64,000 nt of DNA from Anaspis maculata (GCA_949128115.1 OX421962.1:63033787-63097786), one strand, 5' to 3'. Counted from the first letter of the stretch, positions 35,474 to 58,441 are shown. Numbers and translations: made by a program. Notes: generated by a model not told the origin, from the sequence alone.

Positions 35474-36709
35474 ATGTCGTTCGCAGGTTTGAAGAAACAA
35501 ATAAACAAATGCAATCAGTATGTCACGGAGAAAATGGGCGGTGCAGAAGGCACCAAGCTCGATCTGGACTTCATGGATATGGAAAGGAAAACGGACGTGA
35601 CGTGCGAGCTAGTGGAGGAACTCCAAATGAAAACTAAAGAATTCCTGCAGCCGAATCCAGCGGCGCGGGTTAAGATGGCAGCAGTCAGGGGCATTAGCAA
35701 ATTAAGTGGGCAAGCGAAATCAAACACTTACCCCCTCGCTTACTCCCAACCAGAAGGTGTCTTGGGCGATTGCATGTTGCTCTACGGGCGCAAGCTGGGT
35801 GACGACAGCATGTTCGGACAGGCCTTAGTTGGAATGGGGAAGTCACTTAAGCAAATGGCCGACGTCAAGTATTCTCTCGATGACAACATCAAACAGAACT
35901 TCCTCGAACCGCTCCATCATCTCCAAACCAAGAATCTGAAGGAAGTCATGCACCATAGGAAAAAGCTGGAAGGTCGCCGTTTGGACTTCGACTGCAAAAA
36001 AAGACGGCAAGCAAAAGGTTCACATATTGCAGATGACGAGATAAAGACTGCAAAAGACAAGTTCGCAGAGTCTCTGCACCTTGCTCAAATAGGGATGTTT
36101 AATTTACTGGAAAACAATACTACGTTCCAGGTGGAACAAATATCACACTTAGATACTTTCGCCAAGGGTTTACTGGAATATCATATTAAGTGCACGGAGA
36201 TCCTCAAGCATCTAAACGAAATCATTATAAAAAAGAAAGATGAGGCGGCAAATCGTCCTAAAGTGGAGTTCGTTCCCAAATCTCTGGCAGATTTGAACAT
36301 AGAAGGTGTCTCGGATGGAGTGAATGATATTCATCAGAATACTTTCAATTTCAACCATCACAATACTACCAATAGTTTGGGTAGTTATCAGTTCACCAGA
36401 CCTGCACCTGCATCCAAAGAAATTCCTACGCATATAAAACCTGACATTTTTGACCCGTGGAGTTCTCTGCAAGCGGCTGCATTGCCGTCCCCTATGACAT
36501 CGCCGGCTAGAACGTCAATGGCCAGGCAGCCGTGCTGCACAGCACTGTACGACTTTAATCCAGAAAATCCAGGGGAACTGGGTTTCAAGGAAAATGACGT
36601 TATTACCTTGTTGAATAAAATCGATGAAATCTGGTTTGAAGGAACCGTCAACGGTCGTACTGGCTACTTTCCAGTAAATTATGTGCGGGTCGACGTGCCA
36701 TTACGATGA
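35474..36709 (+). CDS. EndoA: Endophilin A, intact intronless copy (411 aa)
   Basis: Endophilin A binds and bends membranes and recruits dynamin and synaptojanin through its SH3 domain during synaptic vesicle endocytosis. The start [12 protein letters not shown] matches the conserved N-terminal amphipathic helix. The N-BAR domain (about residues 1-255) contains the central insert [20 protein letters not shown], then [20 protein letters not shown] and [17 protein letters not shown]. After a variable linker (about 256-352), the SH3 domain (353-409) keeps ALYDF, the EIWFEG tryptophan and FPVNYV. The length is slightly above the usual 360-380 residues because the linker is longer. The frame has no stop or intron over 1.24 kb, whereas insect endophilin A genes are normally split, so a retrogene is the best reading. 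AATAAA lies three bases after the stop. Confidence 0.9.
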   Translation: MSFAGLKKQINKCNQYVTEKMGGAEGTKLDLDFMDMERKTDVTCELVEELQMKTKEFLQPNPAARVKMAAVRGISKLSGQAKSNTYPLAYSQPEGVLGDCMLLYGRKLGDDSMFGQALVGMGKSLKQMADVKYSLDDNIKQNFLEPLHHLQTKNLKEVMHHRKKLEGRRLDFDCKKRRQAKGSHIADDEIKTAKDKFAESLHLAQIGMFNLLENNTTFQVEQISHLDTFAKGLLEYHIKCTEILKHLNEIIIKKKDEAANRPKVEFVPKSLADLNIEGVSDGVNDIHQNTFNFNHHNTTNSLGSYQFTRPAPASKEIPTHIKPDIFDPWSSLQAAALPSPMTSPARTSMARQPCCTALYDFNPENPGELGFKENDVITLLNKIDEIWFEGTVNGRTGYFPVNYVRVDVPLR

Positions 36710-36712
36710 GTT

Positions 36713-36718
36713 AATAAA
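36713..36718 (+). promoter_or_regulatory. Poly(A) signal after endophilin frame
   Basis: AATAAA begins three bases after the TGA. No A-tract follows within the next 100 bp, so a retrocopy tail, if it existed, has eroded. Confidence 0.5.
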
Positions 36719-36860
36719 TTGGACATTTTAAAGCCAAAGTTCCAAATGTCTCCTTACTTCAACATAATATATGCCCTTGTATCTTCAGAGTCAGCATAAC
36801 CCCAAACCTACTCTGATTGGGTTTACTACAACCTACTGTAGATATGAAGCTTGCCGGAAA

Positions 36861-37002
36861 TACCGTATGATCAAAAACTCTTCTACTTGCGGTAGGCTGT
36901 GGCCTGGCCAAAATCAGCCTCGTTTGCTTGCCAGTGACCACGAGGCTGATTTTAGCCAGGCCACAGCCTACCACAAGGAGACAAGTTTTTCATCATACGG
37001 TG
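36861..37002. mobile_element. Palindromic MITE, 142 bp
   Basis: TACCGTATGATCAAAAACT, then GGTAGGCTGTGGCCTGGC and AAAATCAGCCTCGT, face their near-perfect reverse complements with a loop of about 15 bp. The whole element would form one long hairpin. Confidence 0.8.
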
Positions 37003-37048
37003 TTATGCTGCTATAGTGAACCATGCGTATGTGGACGGTCATACGGAG

Positions 37049-37155
37049 TGATCGAATGAATTTCTCCTCAAGGTAGGCCCTGATCTCCTCGCTAGCCATG
37101 TTTTTCCCCCTGATTTTCAGGAATCAAAGGCGACTTGGGCAATTCATTCGATCAC
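37049..37155. mobile_element. Small MITE with GTGATCGAATGAATT ends
   Basis: The terminal GTGATCGAATGAATT is matched exactly by AATTCATTCGATCAC. The inside contains CTCAAGGTAGGCCCTGATC, recalling the neighbouring element's GGTAGGCTGTGG. Confidence 0.75.
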
Positions 37156-37208
37156 CAAGGTATGTCTTGATGGGCTTATTTTCGGTGTTGACTGTAGGTA
37201 TCGGCCGT

Positions 37209-37308
37209 CTGATTTCTACATGATTCTAGTAGTGGTCTCCGATTCGGGCCGCGATCGGTGGCGATGGCGACCAGAAACACAGCCCACTAGATATCATGTA
37301 GAAATCAG
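37209..37308. mobile_element. Small MITE with CTGATTTCTACATGAT ends
   Basis: Exact 16-bp terminal inverted repeat CTGATTTCTACATGAT/ATCATGTAGAAATCAG. A further CTAGTRGTG-like stretch is partly matched inside. Confidence 0.75.
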
Positions 37309-37404
37309 ACAGCCACAACCACTCATTCACGATCATAAGGTAAAAGCAGGTATGTTTAAGCCACGCAGTGCCAATGCAATTTGCTTCTCCTATAATTCTA
37401 AAAT

Positions 37405-37596
37405 TTACCGCTTAGCTCCAGACACTAAGCGATCAAGGCAACGATCGTCCTGCACGAGTGTGGTATCATCCGCGTAAAGGATAAACCTTGAGTTGGAGTC
37501 AACCCTCGCACAGGGCAAATCGTTGATATTAATTAAAGAAAGGGTATGACCTAACTTAGATCCCTGCCGACCAGGGTCCAGGGTATAACGCTGCAA
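37405..37596 (-). pseudogene. LINE reverse transcriptase fragment with YADD box
   Basis: A 63-codon minus-strand frame reads GSKLGHTLSLININDLP and then FILYADDTTLV. These are the motif B-C region and the catalytic YADD box of a non-LTR retrotransposon RT (usual form QGSxLGPLLFxxYINDLP...LYADDT). Only this piece is left. Clade not determined. Confidence 0.7.
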
Positions 37597-38040
37597 TACT
37601 GAAATTCGAAATCAGCTGTACAATTTTATCCAAAAATCACCCTTTGCTCATATTATTACCCAGGGTGTTATGCAGTACCTATCCGTAGGGTTGTTTGGCA
37701 GAGTCCAAAGCTTGAACAGCATTTAATAATGCTTCAAAATTGATAAAAATTTGATTGTGACAAGGCGATCACAAAATTCACAAGACTATTCTTCTTTGAA
37801 AATGTTTTGCCTGCGGCGCTGTCTAGTGTTTCTTTGCAAACATGCCTCTCTGGCATTTCATGGCATACCAACACCAACTCATTATATCTAAGGTGCCTGG
37901 GGGTTATAAGGCTCACCTAAGAAGAACACATCACAGTTATAGAGAAACTTCAATATTTTCACAAAATTTCAATTAAATTCAACGTAGGCACCATCTTGAT
38001 ATATAATTTGAGAATAAAACAATAAACAAACCTAAAAAAA
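37597..38040. other. Spacer, nothing recognised
   Basis: AT-rich DNA with no frame or repeat I can support. Confidence 0.4.
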
Positions 38041-38596
38041 TAGCTATTTACGATACAAGTGTTGAAAGTGACAGATATTATTTTGTGAGCGGGGACGCTT
38101 GCGAAACGAGCGTTAGCGAGTAGAGCAACCCCGCGAACAAAATAGGACACTTTTAACGCATGTATCGTACAAGATATTATCTACACTGGTCTTTAAAATG
38201 TTTGGTAAATGTCAGAATTTATTGAAAATATGACAGGAACGCGCAGAATCGTCATTTTTTCACGTCGTCCATGACGACGTGTTAAAAGTGACGGGTATTA
38301 TTTAACGCTTGTAGATAATAGCTATTTACGATACGAGTGTTAAAAGTGACAGGTATTATTTGGTGAGCGGGGACGCTTGCGAAACGAGCATTAGCGAGTA
38401 GAGCAACCCCGCGAACAAAATAAGACACTTTTAACGCGTGTATCGTACAGGATTTTATCTACAATGGTCTTTGAAATGTTTGGTAAATGTCAGAATTTAT
38501 TGAAAATATGACAGGAATGCGCAGAATCATCATTTTTTCACGTCGCCCATGACGACGTGCTAAAAGTGACGGGTATTATTTAACGCTTGTAGATAA
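38041..38596. repeat. Tandem duplication, two 278-bp units
   Basis: Unit 1 is 38041-38318 and unit 2 is 38319-38596, equal in length and differing by scattered substitutions only. Each unit holds an inverted repeat (TACGATACRAGTGTTRAAAG facing ACTTTTAACGCRTGTATCGTA) around GAGCGGGGACGCTTGCGAAA. It ends with ACGACGTGYTAAAAGTGACG and TAACGCTTGTAGATAA. Confidence 0.85.
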
Positions 38597-39020
38597 ACAT
38601 TCTTTGGCACAAAATTTGAAAAAAACTGCGTTTGGGCCTTATTTTCAACAGGTGAAGGTGATAAGGTCCGGAAATTATTTTATATTTAAGGGGTGTAATT
38701 TGATCAGAAAACGTTTTCAGTGTCTTCGGGAACATATCCAATGCACTCCTCATGCACCCAGATGTGACACTGAACACATTGCCTCATATCTGCCATGAAG
38801 TCTTCATTGCACACAACGTAATAAGAGGTGAAGACGGAATGGACAGGACAGGTCCAACTGATGCTTCAGCAACATCAGGTGAAGAAGAGCGGCGACAAGT
38901 TGTAGAAATCTTCTTTTCGTTCCCTACGCCAGGCGGGAGGAATTAAATTTTGTTGTTGTTGTTGTTGTGTGGGCCTTATCACCGCCATTGCACATTTTTT
39001 AATTTTTAGGTTATATTGTA
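38597..39020. other. Spacer, no gene seen
   Basis: The overlapping 64-codon frames carry no domain. A short TTG trinucleotide run (GTTGTTGTTGTTGTTG) occurs at about 38951-38967. Confidence 0.4.
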
Positions 39021-39412
39021 CAGGGTGTCCCAGCTAAAACAGTCCAGCGCGATTTTCTCAGGAAATATCAAGGCAACAAAAATTTTTTTGCAATTGGTGG
39101 AAAGCCTGACTTTTTAGCTTTCTTTTGAGGGGGCGCCGATGCTTGTAGGTGCTCTAGTTTCCAAGAAAATGCAATTTCAATCAGGCGAGTCACGAGAATT
39201 CAAAAATTCATGATCGACTAAACAAAATACTTCAGATGAAAAAAAATCATCTTTTTCCAGGCTTTCCATTGATGTGTCGCCGATGTCTGTACCTGGCCCA
39301 GTAAGCCAGATATTCTGCCTCACAGTCCAGCAAAACACAATAATCAGAATCAAGACGTCACCGATCACACACTTTGTTTCACACCCTGGATTGTTTTAGC
39401 TGGGACACCCTG
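39021..39412. mobile_element. Mariner/Tc1-type MITE flanked by TA (392 bp)
   Basis: Terminal inverted repeat CAGGGTGTCCCAGCTAAAAC, continuing AGTCCA on the left and matched on the right by TGGATTGTTTTAGC then TGGGACACCCTG. A TA dinucleotide sits directly outside each end (39019-39020 and 39413-39414), as expected for Tc1/mariner target duplication. No transposase frame. Confidence 0.8.
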
Positions 39413-40813
39413 TATGAAGAAGTGATTAGTTTTAGCCTACATTTAGACAACAACATTATCAATGATATACTTGTACTTCCCTGTGCCTGAAAGTACGTTC
39501 CACTGACAGGTTTTTCCGTATTTTTCTTCGAAGTCAAACGAATTTTTCTATCTTGACTCGTACCTACGATCTGTGTAATTTGAATCCAAAATCCTCTGAT
39601 CGGGAAGTGGATGCGACGCACTAATCCTCTGGAGACCCCCAGCTGTATTCTCTACCTCATAAAACCTACCATACTACTTCATAAGGTTGTAAAAAGCTGC
39701 ATATACCCACTTACCTATGGACACTCGTCTCAAAATCATCATAACATTTTGTTCCGCATCATCGCCTTATTATTACATCTGGAAAAAAAGTTTGAATTCT
39801 TGGAGACCTGTTCTAGGTCAAACCGTAATTGATGACTGGTATATAAAAATATAATGGATAATCAAAAAGCTTTGTGAGGGTAATCATCCTCTTTATACAC
39901 TTTTAATTAAAATTCTGGCAGGACGAAATATATTATGGGCTTCGGAATGACACCACAAAATTGTGTCATTATACAGGGTCCGGTCAAAAAACACACTTTC
40001 TTTTTTGAATTATAAGAAAACCAAATAAGTTATTGCGATCATTCTTTTCCGTATGAGAGAGGAAGCTTGAGAGATTTTATTGTTGAAATTGATGAAATGT
40101 CAAACAATGATAGGACAATACCACAGCGGAACTTTTATAATAAACAATAATTTCTTGATTGAAAATCGATTATACCTCGCGCAAACGGTCCAGAGAAAAT
40201 CCGTCGCCACTTACTTCCTAGCAATTCAATAAATTTGTGGATGAAAAAATTGAAGAACATGGGCTCAGTTCTGAATTTAAAAAAAAACACCAGGGCATCG
40301 GGCAGGCTGATTACGACCTGTGCATGATCTGTGAATAATGCTCAGGTCGGTGATGCGGACTAAATATTTTGCAAGTTTCTTAGAAAATTGTGTAGAAAAA
40401 GCAAGAAAGACATTCGCGAGACTGTTTTCTACTTGGTTAATAACTTTCCGAGTTTGTAATTTTTGAATGTATAGTTTGTTTTTTTTCCTAACCATTCTCA
40501 ATAAATTATTGCCGTCGCAAAATCGAAGTGTCAAGTTGATTCACAATCAGTATAGTAAGTGATTCCATTCAGACTTTTTAAAAGTTTGAAATTGGGCCAT
40601 ACTGGCTCTAGGTACTATATTGCCGCTTGATATGTCATTTTCCCAACCAAGGTTGCGAAAAGCAGCCTACTTGTTTTATTGTTTGACACGACAGACAGCG
40701 CTATGTAGTGCTGTTTTGTTTATGGAGGTTATGTTTTGTGTCAGACTGCCGGCGGAAATAAACTTTTTCAAACTTTGATGGTCTCGATGTCTCGACTCTC
40801 GATTAGTAGTGTA
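39413..40813. other. Spacer, possibly with a mariner-type tip near 39973
   Basis: TACAGGGTCCGGTCAAAAAA at about 39973 resembles one end of a Tc1/mariner element, but no partner end was found. The 85-codon minus frame (40277-40534) lacks recognisable motifs. Confidence 0.35.
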
Positions 40814-41145
40814 TTAAGGACGGTGTTCAATTGGTAAAACAAGCGTTGCGAAATCAATCCCTGTGGGTTTATTCCTTGACGGATTGTTACCATTTTGGTC
40901 TCTTTCGAAAGCTACAAGAATGTACTTCAGTTTGAGCTCATTGGCATTTCCAAAATCTGAAATTTTTTTGAAAATATTGACATTTGAAAAACTTATTTTT
41001 GGATTTTGGAAATGCCAATGGGCTCAAACCAAAGTATATCCTTGTAGCTTTCGAAAGAGACCTAAATGGTAAGAATCGCCCAAGGAATGAACCCACAGGG
41101 ATTGATTTCGCAACGCTTCTTTCACCAATATGACTCCGTCCTTAA
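40814..41145. mobile_element. Complete TTAA-flanked palindromic MITE (332 bp)
   Basis: Ends TTAAGGACGG and CCGTCCTTAA. If TTAA (40814-40817 and 41142-41145) is the target duplication, the element is of piggyBac or Kolobok type. The arms carry GCGTTGCGAAATCAATCCCT, CTCTTTCGAAAGCTAC and GTTTGAGCTCATTGGCATTT with their reverse complements, leaving a loop of about 45 bp. Copies at 11338-11570 and 22530-22790. Confidence 0.8.
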
Positions 41146-41189
41146 CTAGGGTGAAAATTCTAGAAAAATCTTCATACCTACATGCAATG

Positions 41190-43229
41190 ATAGTCTGGAC
41201 GTTAAGGGGAAAAAATTAGGGGTACCTTGCACTTTTATACCAAGCATTGTCACTTTGCATGCCTGTTGCTGAGACCACCCTGGACCAATCTGGATGTAGG
41301 GACATCCGCGCAAATCGTGCAGAGACTTTATACAGGGTGAAGTAGAAAAAAAATTGTTGAAAATTCGTTAATCTTGAACCATAACCGATGGACGTATGTT
41401 AATCAGGATATTGATGACGGATTCCATGCTCACGAAGATGCTGCAAACAGTTTTGAAATATCCTGAGGCGTTTTTGAAATACGCTGGAAGAAGTTGAACT
41501 TCTTTATTTTTTTTATGTTTCCATTAAATCAGTTGTTTTTGGAGATATCGAGCTGCAACTCGATATTCCGCCGAACAACCGTGCTGCAACCATGTTTCCA
41601 ATGAAACGCGATGTCGGGACATCGATAAAGCTTGCTAGATTCGAAACTAAGATCTTCAACTTTTTTTCCCATCGTGAGCGCCATCTTCAAATTGCCTTTC
41701 GTGGAATTGTTGAAAAAACATCAAGTGACGACTTTGTTGGTCATACACGATCGTTTTATAATGAAAAACCAGGTCCTGAATTGCGCCAATGACCTCTTCG
41801 CCGAAGAGCTGATCAATTTCATCTTTCTTGATTTCTCTTCACTTACGTGACAGTCATGACCAAATAGAACTTTAGATGGATGACATGTTTGTGATACTAT
41901 AATCCACATTATTTTGTGGAGCCAGTCACTTCATTTCATCATCATCAGCAAAGTGGTGTTCTTTTGGCAAACAGTTAGAAAAAAAGTTTGCTTCGATTTT
42001 TGTGAAAAAGGCAAAAACGGCAGGGTCACGTCCTCTTCTCAAACCCGATTGAAGAATATCTGTTGCCAAAAATGCTTCCAATTGATACTGAAAGGGTTCG
42101 CAGGAATATGTTCTCTAGTTTGAAGCTAAATCGAAATGGATTGTTCCATCCTAGTTCTGCACGAGAGACGTCAAAAATGTTGCTACAGCTTATCTTTGAA
42201 GCGTTTTTGGCCATATTCAACAAAGAATGTTTCAAAGATAAGCTGTAGCAACATTTTTGACGTCCCTCCTGCAGAACTAGGATGGAACTATCTGTTTCGG
42301 TTTAGCTTCAAACAACAGAACACATTTCTCCGAACTCTATTAGTATCAATTGGAAGCATTTTTGGTAACAGATTTCCTTCAATCGGTTTTGAGAGGAGGA
42401 CGTGACCCTGCCATTTTTTCCTTTTCCACAAAAATCGAAGCAAACTTTTCGTTCAACTGTTTGCCAAAAGAACACCATTTGGCTGATGATGATGAAATTT
42501 AGTGACTGGCTTCACAAAATAATGTGGATTATAATATCGCAAACATGTCATCGATCCAAAATTCCATTTGGTCATGACTGTCACGTAAGTGGAGAGAAAT
42601 CAAGAAAAATGAACTTGGTAACGTTTCTGCGGCGAAGAGGTCATTGGCGCAATTCAGGACCTGAGTTTTCATCATAAAACGATCGTGTGTAAGTGTATGT
42701 CCAACAAAGTCGTCACTTGATGTTTTTTCAACAATTCCACGAAGGGCAATTTGAAGATAGCGCTCACGATGGAAAAAAGTTAAAGATCTTAATTTCGAAT
42801 CTAGCAGGCTTTATCGATGTCCCCACATCGCGTTTCATGAAAAACATGATTGTTTGGCGGATTAACAAGTTGCAGGTCGATATCTCAAAAAAGCAACTGA
42901 TTTATTAAAAAAAGAAAAAAATACAAGAAGTTTCACTTCTTTCAGCGTATTTTGGAAACACCTCAAGATATTTCAAAACTGTTTGCAGCACCTCTATGAG
43001 CATGAAACCCTTCATCAATATCCTGATTCACATACGTCCATCGGTTGTGGTTCAAGATTTACATTTTTTTAACAGTTTTTTTCTACTACACCCTATATAA
43101 AGTGTCTGCACGATTTGCGCCGATGTCCCCACATCCAGATTATTCCAGGGTGGTCTCAGTAACAGGCATGCAAAGTGACAATGCTTGGTATAAAAGTGCA
43201 AGGTATTTCCCACTAACGTCCGGACTATG
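41190..43229. mobile_element. Large palindromic foldback element, copy 2 (2.04 kb)
   Basis: Ends TAGTCTGGACGTTA and TAACGTCCGGACTA. The two roughly 1-kb arms are imperfect reverse complements meeting near 42218, where GTTGCTACAGCTTATCTTTG faces CAAAGATAAGCTGTAGCAAC. This copy keeps both arms, unlike 11571-13270. It has no long conserved frame. The repeated 60-90 codon frames here are mirror products of the arms. Confidence 0.85.
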
Positions 43230-44435
43230 ACTATACCATCCCATTTTAAAGATATAGGGTATCCTGTTTCACTTTAATAATTTCCTATAATGGGATACTT
43301 GTACATTCTTTTGAAAAAACTGGTTATATTTCGGTAACTACATTTTTTTCTGGAAACTTTTCAGGGTAAGGAAAGAAAACTGTGTGAGAAATAATTAGAC
43401 ATACCTACATTTTTTGGATTGAATTCTCTTCGAGTATATAAGATAATATTTATGGCTCTTCAAATCTTCAAAGCAATATCCTATATTAAGGACACTTTCC
43501 CTGCCTACCAGCGTATGACAAAATATGGATTTATTTTCCAATTATTATGAAATTCGATGACCAATCCAATAAACCATGAATGAGTAGGTAATTTACATAC
43601 ATTTCGCCAGTGAAAGTATTTTGCAATAAAAGTTCCGTTTTAACCGTACCAGGGTATTGTAACCAAGGGTAAGAATAGTCATTGTATTGCTCACCACAAA
43701 CTACAAGGCATGGTGTCAACTATATGGTCTGTCAAAAACACGTAGGTATTGTCGCTGCCGCGTGTTGCATTTTAAACATTCACTTAACTTGATCATAATA
43801 ATTACATAGGTACCTACCTCTATTATACGCTTCTACACATAATGTAACATTTTACTTTCATTCCGTTTGTTGTTACACTCGCACACACACACACACACAA
43901 TTAAGTGAGATTCGTCATACCTAGGTGCCACCTACTCCCTTCCAAGGTTACATAAGAATAATTTGACAAAAAAGAAAACCCAAAGAGCTGTTCAAGGAAG
44001 AGACGCGGAAAATACCGAGCTGGATGCCAGGCAATGACAATCATCATTGCAGGAAACGCCAAACTTTCTATAAAATAAAAGAAACTAAGCGGATATGGAC
44101 ACTGATGGCATTTACTTGTTGTTATAAAAGTGTCATCGTATCTGGGAAAACTCAATGGTCACTGAAGAAAGAAGAAGGAAATATCCAGTTTTCACTCTGC
44201 CACCGAATACCCAATGCACCTGTTCTTCGTCAAGTAGAAGCTACCTGCCTATACCATACATATAATACGGCCTGAAGGGTAGGCAGGTACATGCACTGAA
44301 AATTTTTCATAAAAAGTTTACTATATCATCTGGTAGGTATTTATAGTCGAAGATATTTATCTATTAATATTTTTTCCTGTCACTTTTCATGATATCGTCA
44401 TAAGGGTCGTCCTACCAATAAAAAGGATTAAAAAG
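43230..44435. other. Spacer with a CA microsatellite
   Basis: A CACACACACACACACA run occurs at about 43881-43899. No frame shows recognisable coding signal. Confidence 0.4.
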
Positions 44436-44443
44436 GTTATTTC

Positions 44444-45068
44444 CAAAGGTGGGCACCGTTAACGAAAAAGTTAACTCCGTTAAACGTTGAATCGTTAACA
44501 AAAAAAAATTAACTTCGTTAATCGTTAATCAGTATTGTTGGTTTAAAATGTAACAGAAGGTAACGTTAAACCGTTAACGTTATTTTTTCATTTTGTAAAC
44601 CAAAATAATCTCTAAGAGTTAGACCACCAGAGCACCACCTTGAAAGCGACTAAACTATAATACCTACCCTACACTCTACACCAGCGTGTACCTTACTAAA
44701 CTGAGTCAGTCAGAATTTGAAGTGGACCACCTCAAAACTTTGCCTCGATTACCTTAATGAGGATGACTCGAAAAAAAATTGCCCGATTCTGAAAATGTTT
44801 GTGCTGGTCGATAGATGATAATCTTTTACAGGTGGTATACTTGGAACTTCACATTCATTCTTTCAGACTTCTTCTATTTCTGGTTTTAAAAACAAATTTG
44901 ACTAAACAAGTTAACGTTAACGGACTTGAGTTAACGGAAGTTGAATGTAACGGAAGTTACCTAGTCCGTTAATAATTTTCCAATTTAACTTCAAAGTTAA
45001 ATCGTTAACAAAAAAGTTAACTTCGTTAATTAACGATTAACGGATTAACGCTTTGGTGCCCAGCTTTG
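44444..45068. mobile_element. hAT-type MITE with perfect 8-bp target duplication (625 bp)
   Basis: Terminal inverted repeats CAAAGGTGGGCACC and GGTGCCCAGCTTTG are flanked by an identical 8-bp GTTATTTC (44436-44443 and 45069-45076). That length is characteristic of hAT transposition. Just inside each end, many GTTAAC and CGTTAA words recur (44458-44580 and 44905-45055). No transposase is encoded. Confidence 0.85.
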
Positions 45069-45599
45069 GTTATTTCACAGAGTCCGGCATAGGTATAATA
45101 CATACTGAAGCACCAAAAAGCTTATACTTGATTTGCATTATGTAAAATTGACAAAATTATTGCAAAACCATTGTTGTGCACAGTTGTAATACGAGTAAGT
45201 TGAATATGTTGATGTACGAGTATTACAATAAGGAACTGTAACCATTTTCAAAACTTAACTTTGAGAGCCTCTCATTCCGTTCTAATGCGTTTTCGGTATA
45301 AATTTTTCCAAAAAAGTCCGCCTATTTTTTGATGCTCTACCTATTATTATAATCTTCTGAAAAAAATCCAACCTCCAATTTGTTTCTTAGGTATGCACAG
45401 AATCGGAAACGTTGTGGTTGGAAGCAGACAACCAGTAATTTCACACTATGTTTTAGCTGCATAATCAGACAAAAAGACCTCTACCTTAAAGCCAAGCTCA
45501 AAAATATGCACATGCTTGAGTAACCTACGAGTATATTCTTCTTAAATTTACTTTTTGGTATACGCTCTCCAAAATGGTTATTTTGCGAATTGTTTTGAG

Positions 45600-45898
45600 T
45601 CCGCAAAATACGTCTTTATTGGACTAGTCCTTTAAAGGTAACTAGGCAACACTTTAGAGGACTGAATTATTTCTTTATTGGAATATGCCATTCAACATCT
45701 TCATTCACAATATTCATGCACACAATTTTTCTTTTTCCATTCGATGAATGAATCATATTCTCGCTCAAATTGCGTGCAAGACTTTGCTGGAAGAAAATCG
45801 AGGACAATGCCCTTTGCTTTTTCCGAAATATCTGTTGAAACGTCATCAATTTTTTTTTGTTCGATTTGAAAACTAGTCATAATAAAATAAGTTGCCAT
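45600..45898 (-). pseudogene. Crypton-like tyrosine recombinase N-terminal fragment (tentative)
   Basis: The minus-strand frame from 45898 contains FLPAKSCTQFEREYDSFIEW and then KKKNCVHEYCE. It resembles the core-binding N-terminal region of Crypton-type recombinases and related animal proteins, in which a line such as LP.KS...Y...Y..F..W precedes LLAYF. In the same frame, after stops, MAYSNKEIIQSSKVLPSYL may continue it. The catalytic domain is absent. The match is from pattern memory only. Confidence 0.35.
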
Positions 45899-46030
45899 AA
45901 CACAACAATTCAGCCAGCGTGATTATGATTAAAATTCATGTAAATTTCTGCTTGAACTACAACAGCTAATAATAGGTACTGCTTGAAGAAGTTGAAGAGG
46001 GTTTGGAGAGCTTATACCAAAAAACGTTGT

Positions 46031-46165
46031 ATGCAACACGTACGCAAAATGCTTTAGCGGACTCATCCGCCCTTAGGGAGTCAAACTGCTCGCCTCGGCT
46101 TCCGCCTCGTCCTTAAGCAAGCGAATTCGTCCGCTAAAGATTCATTTTGCGTATACTTGTTGCAT
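46031..46165. mobile_element. Small MITE with ATGCAACA ends
   Basis: ATGCAACACGTACGCAAAAT and GCTTTAGCGGAC face GTCCGCTAAAG, ATTTTGCGTATAC and TTGTTGCAT. The centre is a short GC-rich loop (CTCGCCTCGGCTTCCGCC). It lies about 580 bp upstream of the receptor start codon. Confidence 0.75.
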
Positions 46166-46747
46166 AAAATACTATTTTCTCCCCCAAATGGCTGATGCTC
46201 TAAACCCAACACATTATTCCGCAAAAATGGAGGTGTATGTGCTAAGCCCCTAAGCCGGCCACTAGGCACTACTTCTGTTGATCTTAGTAACCTTAGTGGT
46301 ATCTTAGTAAAATGTGACACCTCAATTTCTTATCCAACAAGGTTTCTCCAAAAAAAAAAACAATTTGCTTCATGTGGGTCAAATAATATTTTTAATACTT
46401 TAAAATTAGACTTCAGTGTTTGGCACTTGACAGTTTGATTATTATTACACTCCCCAATTATTATGATTGTAAAACGTGAATGTAATAATTTAGAAGGCAT
46501 GCAGAAAATTCCCACCATTCTAGAGACTCACCTAGTAAATGAAATCGCAAACATCTGCATGCTGCATGTTGTTTAAATCCTGGAGAAAATAGGTGGGTAT
46601 AATATCTCAAAATAACTCGACAGTCGTCAAATGCCACAGAGTGTATCTTTGTTCCTGGTGTTGTGGAGACGACGGGCGTCTGCTACAGGCACGCTGTAGC
46701 ATTTATTTTGATTTTGTGTTAATGATGTTCACAAAAACAATAGGATA

Positions 46748-58441
<11,694 letters not shown>

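Noticed and set aside
35395..35637. 80-codon frame overlapping the endophilin start
   Set aside because: Out-of-frame shadow of endophilin. Its upstream ATG is mentioned only because it could affect translation.
40277..40534. Possible mariner transposase on the minus strand near a TACAGGG tip
   Set aside because: No DDE/D motif or helix-turn-helix residues could be aligned, and no second inverted end was found.
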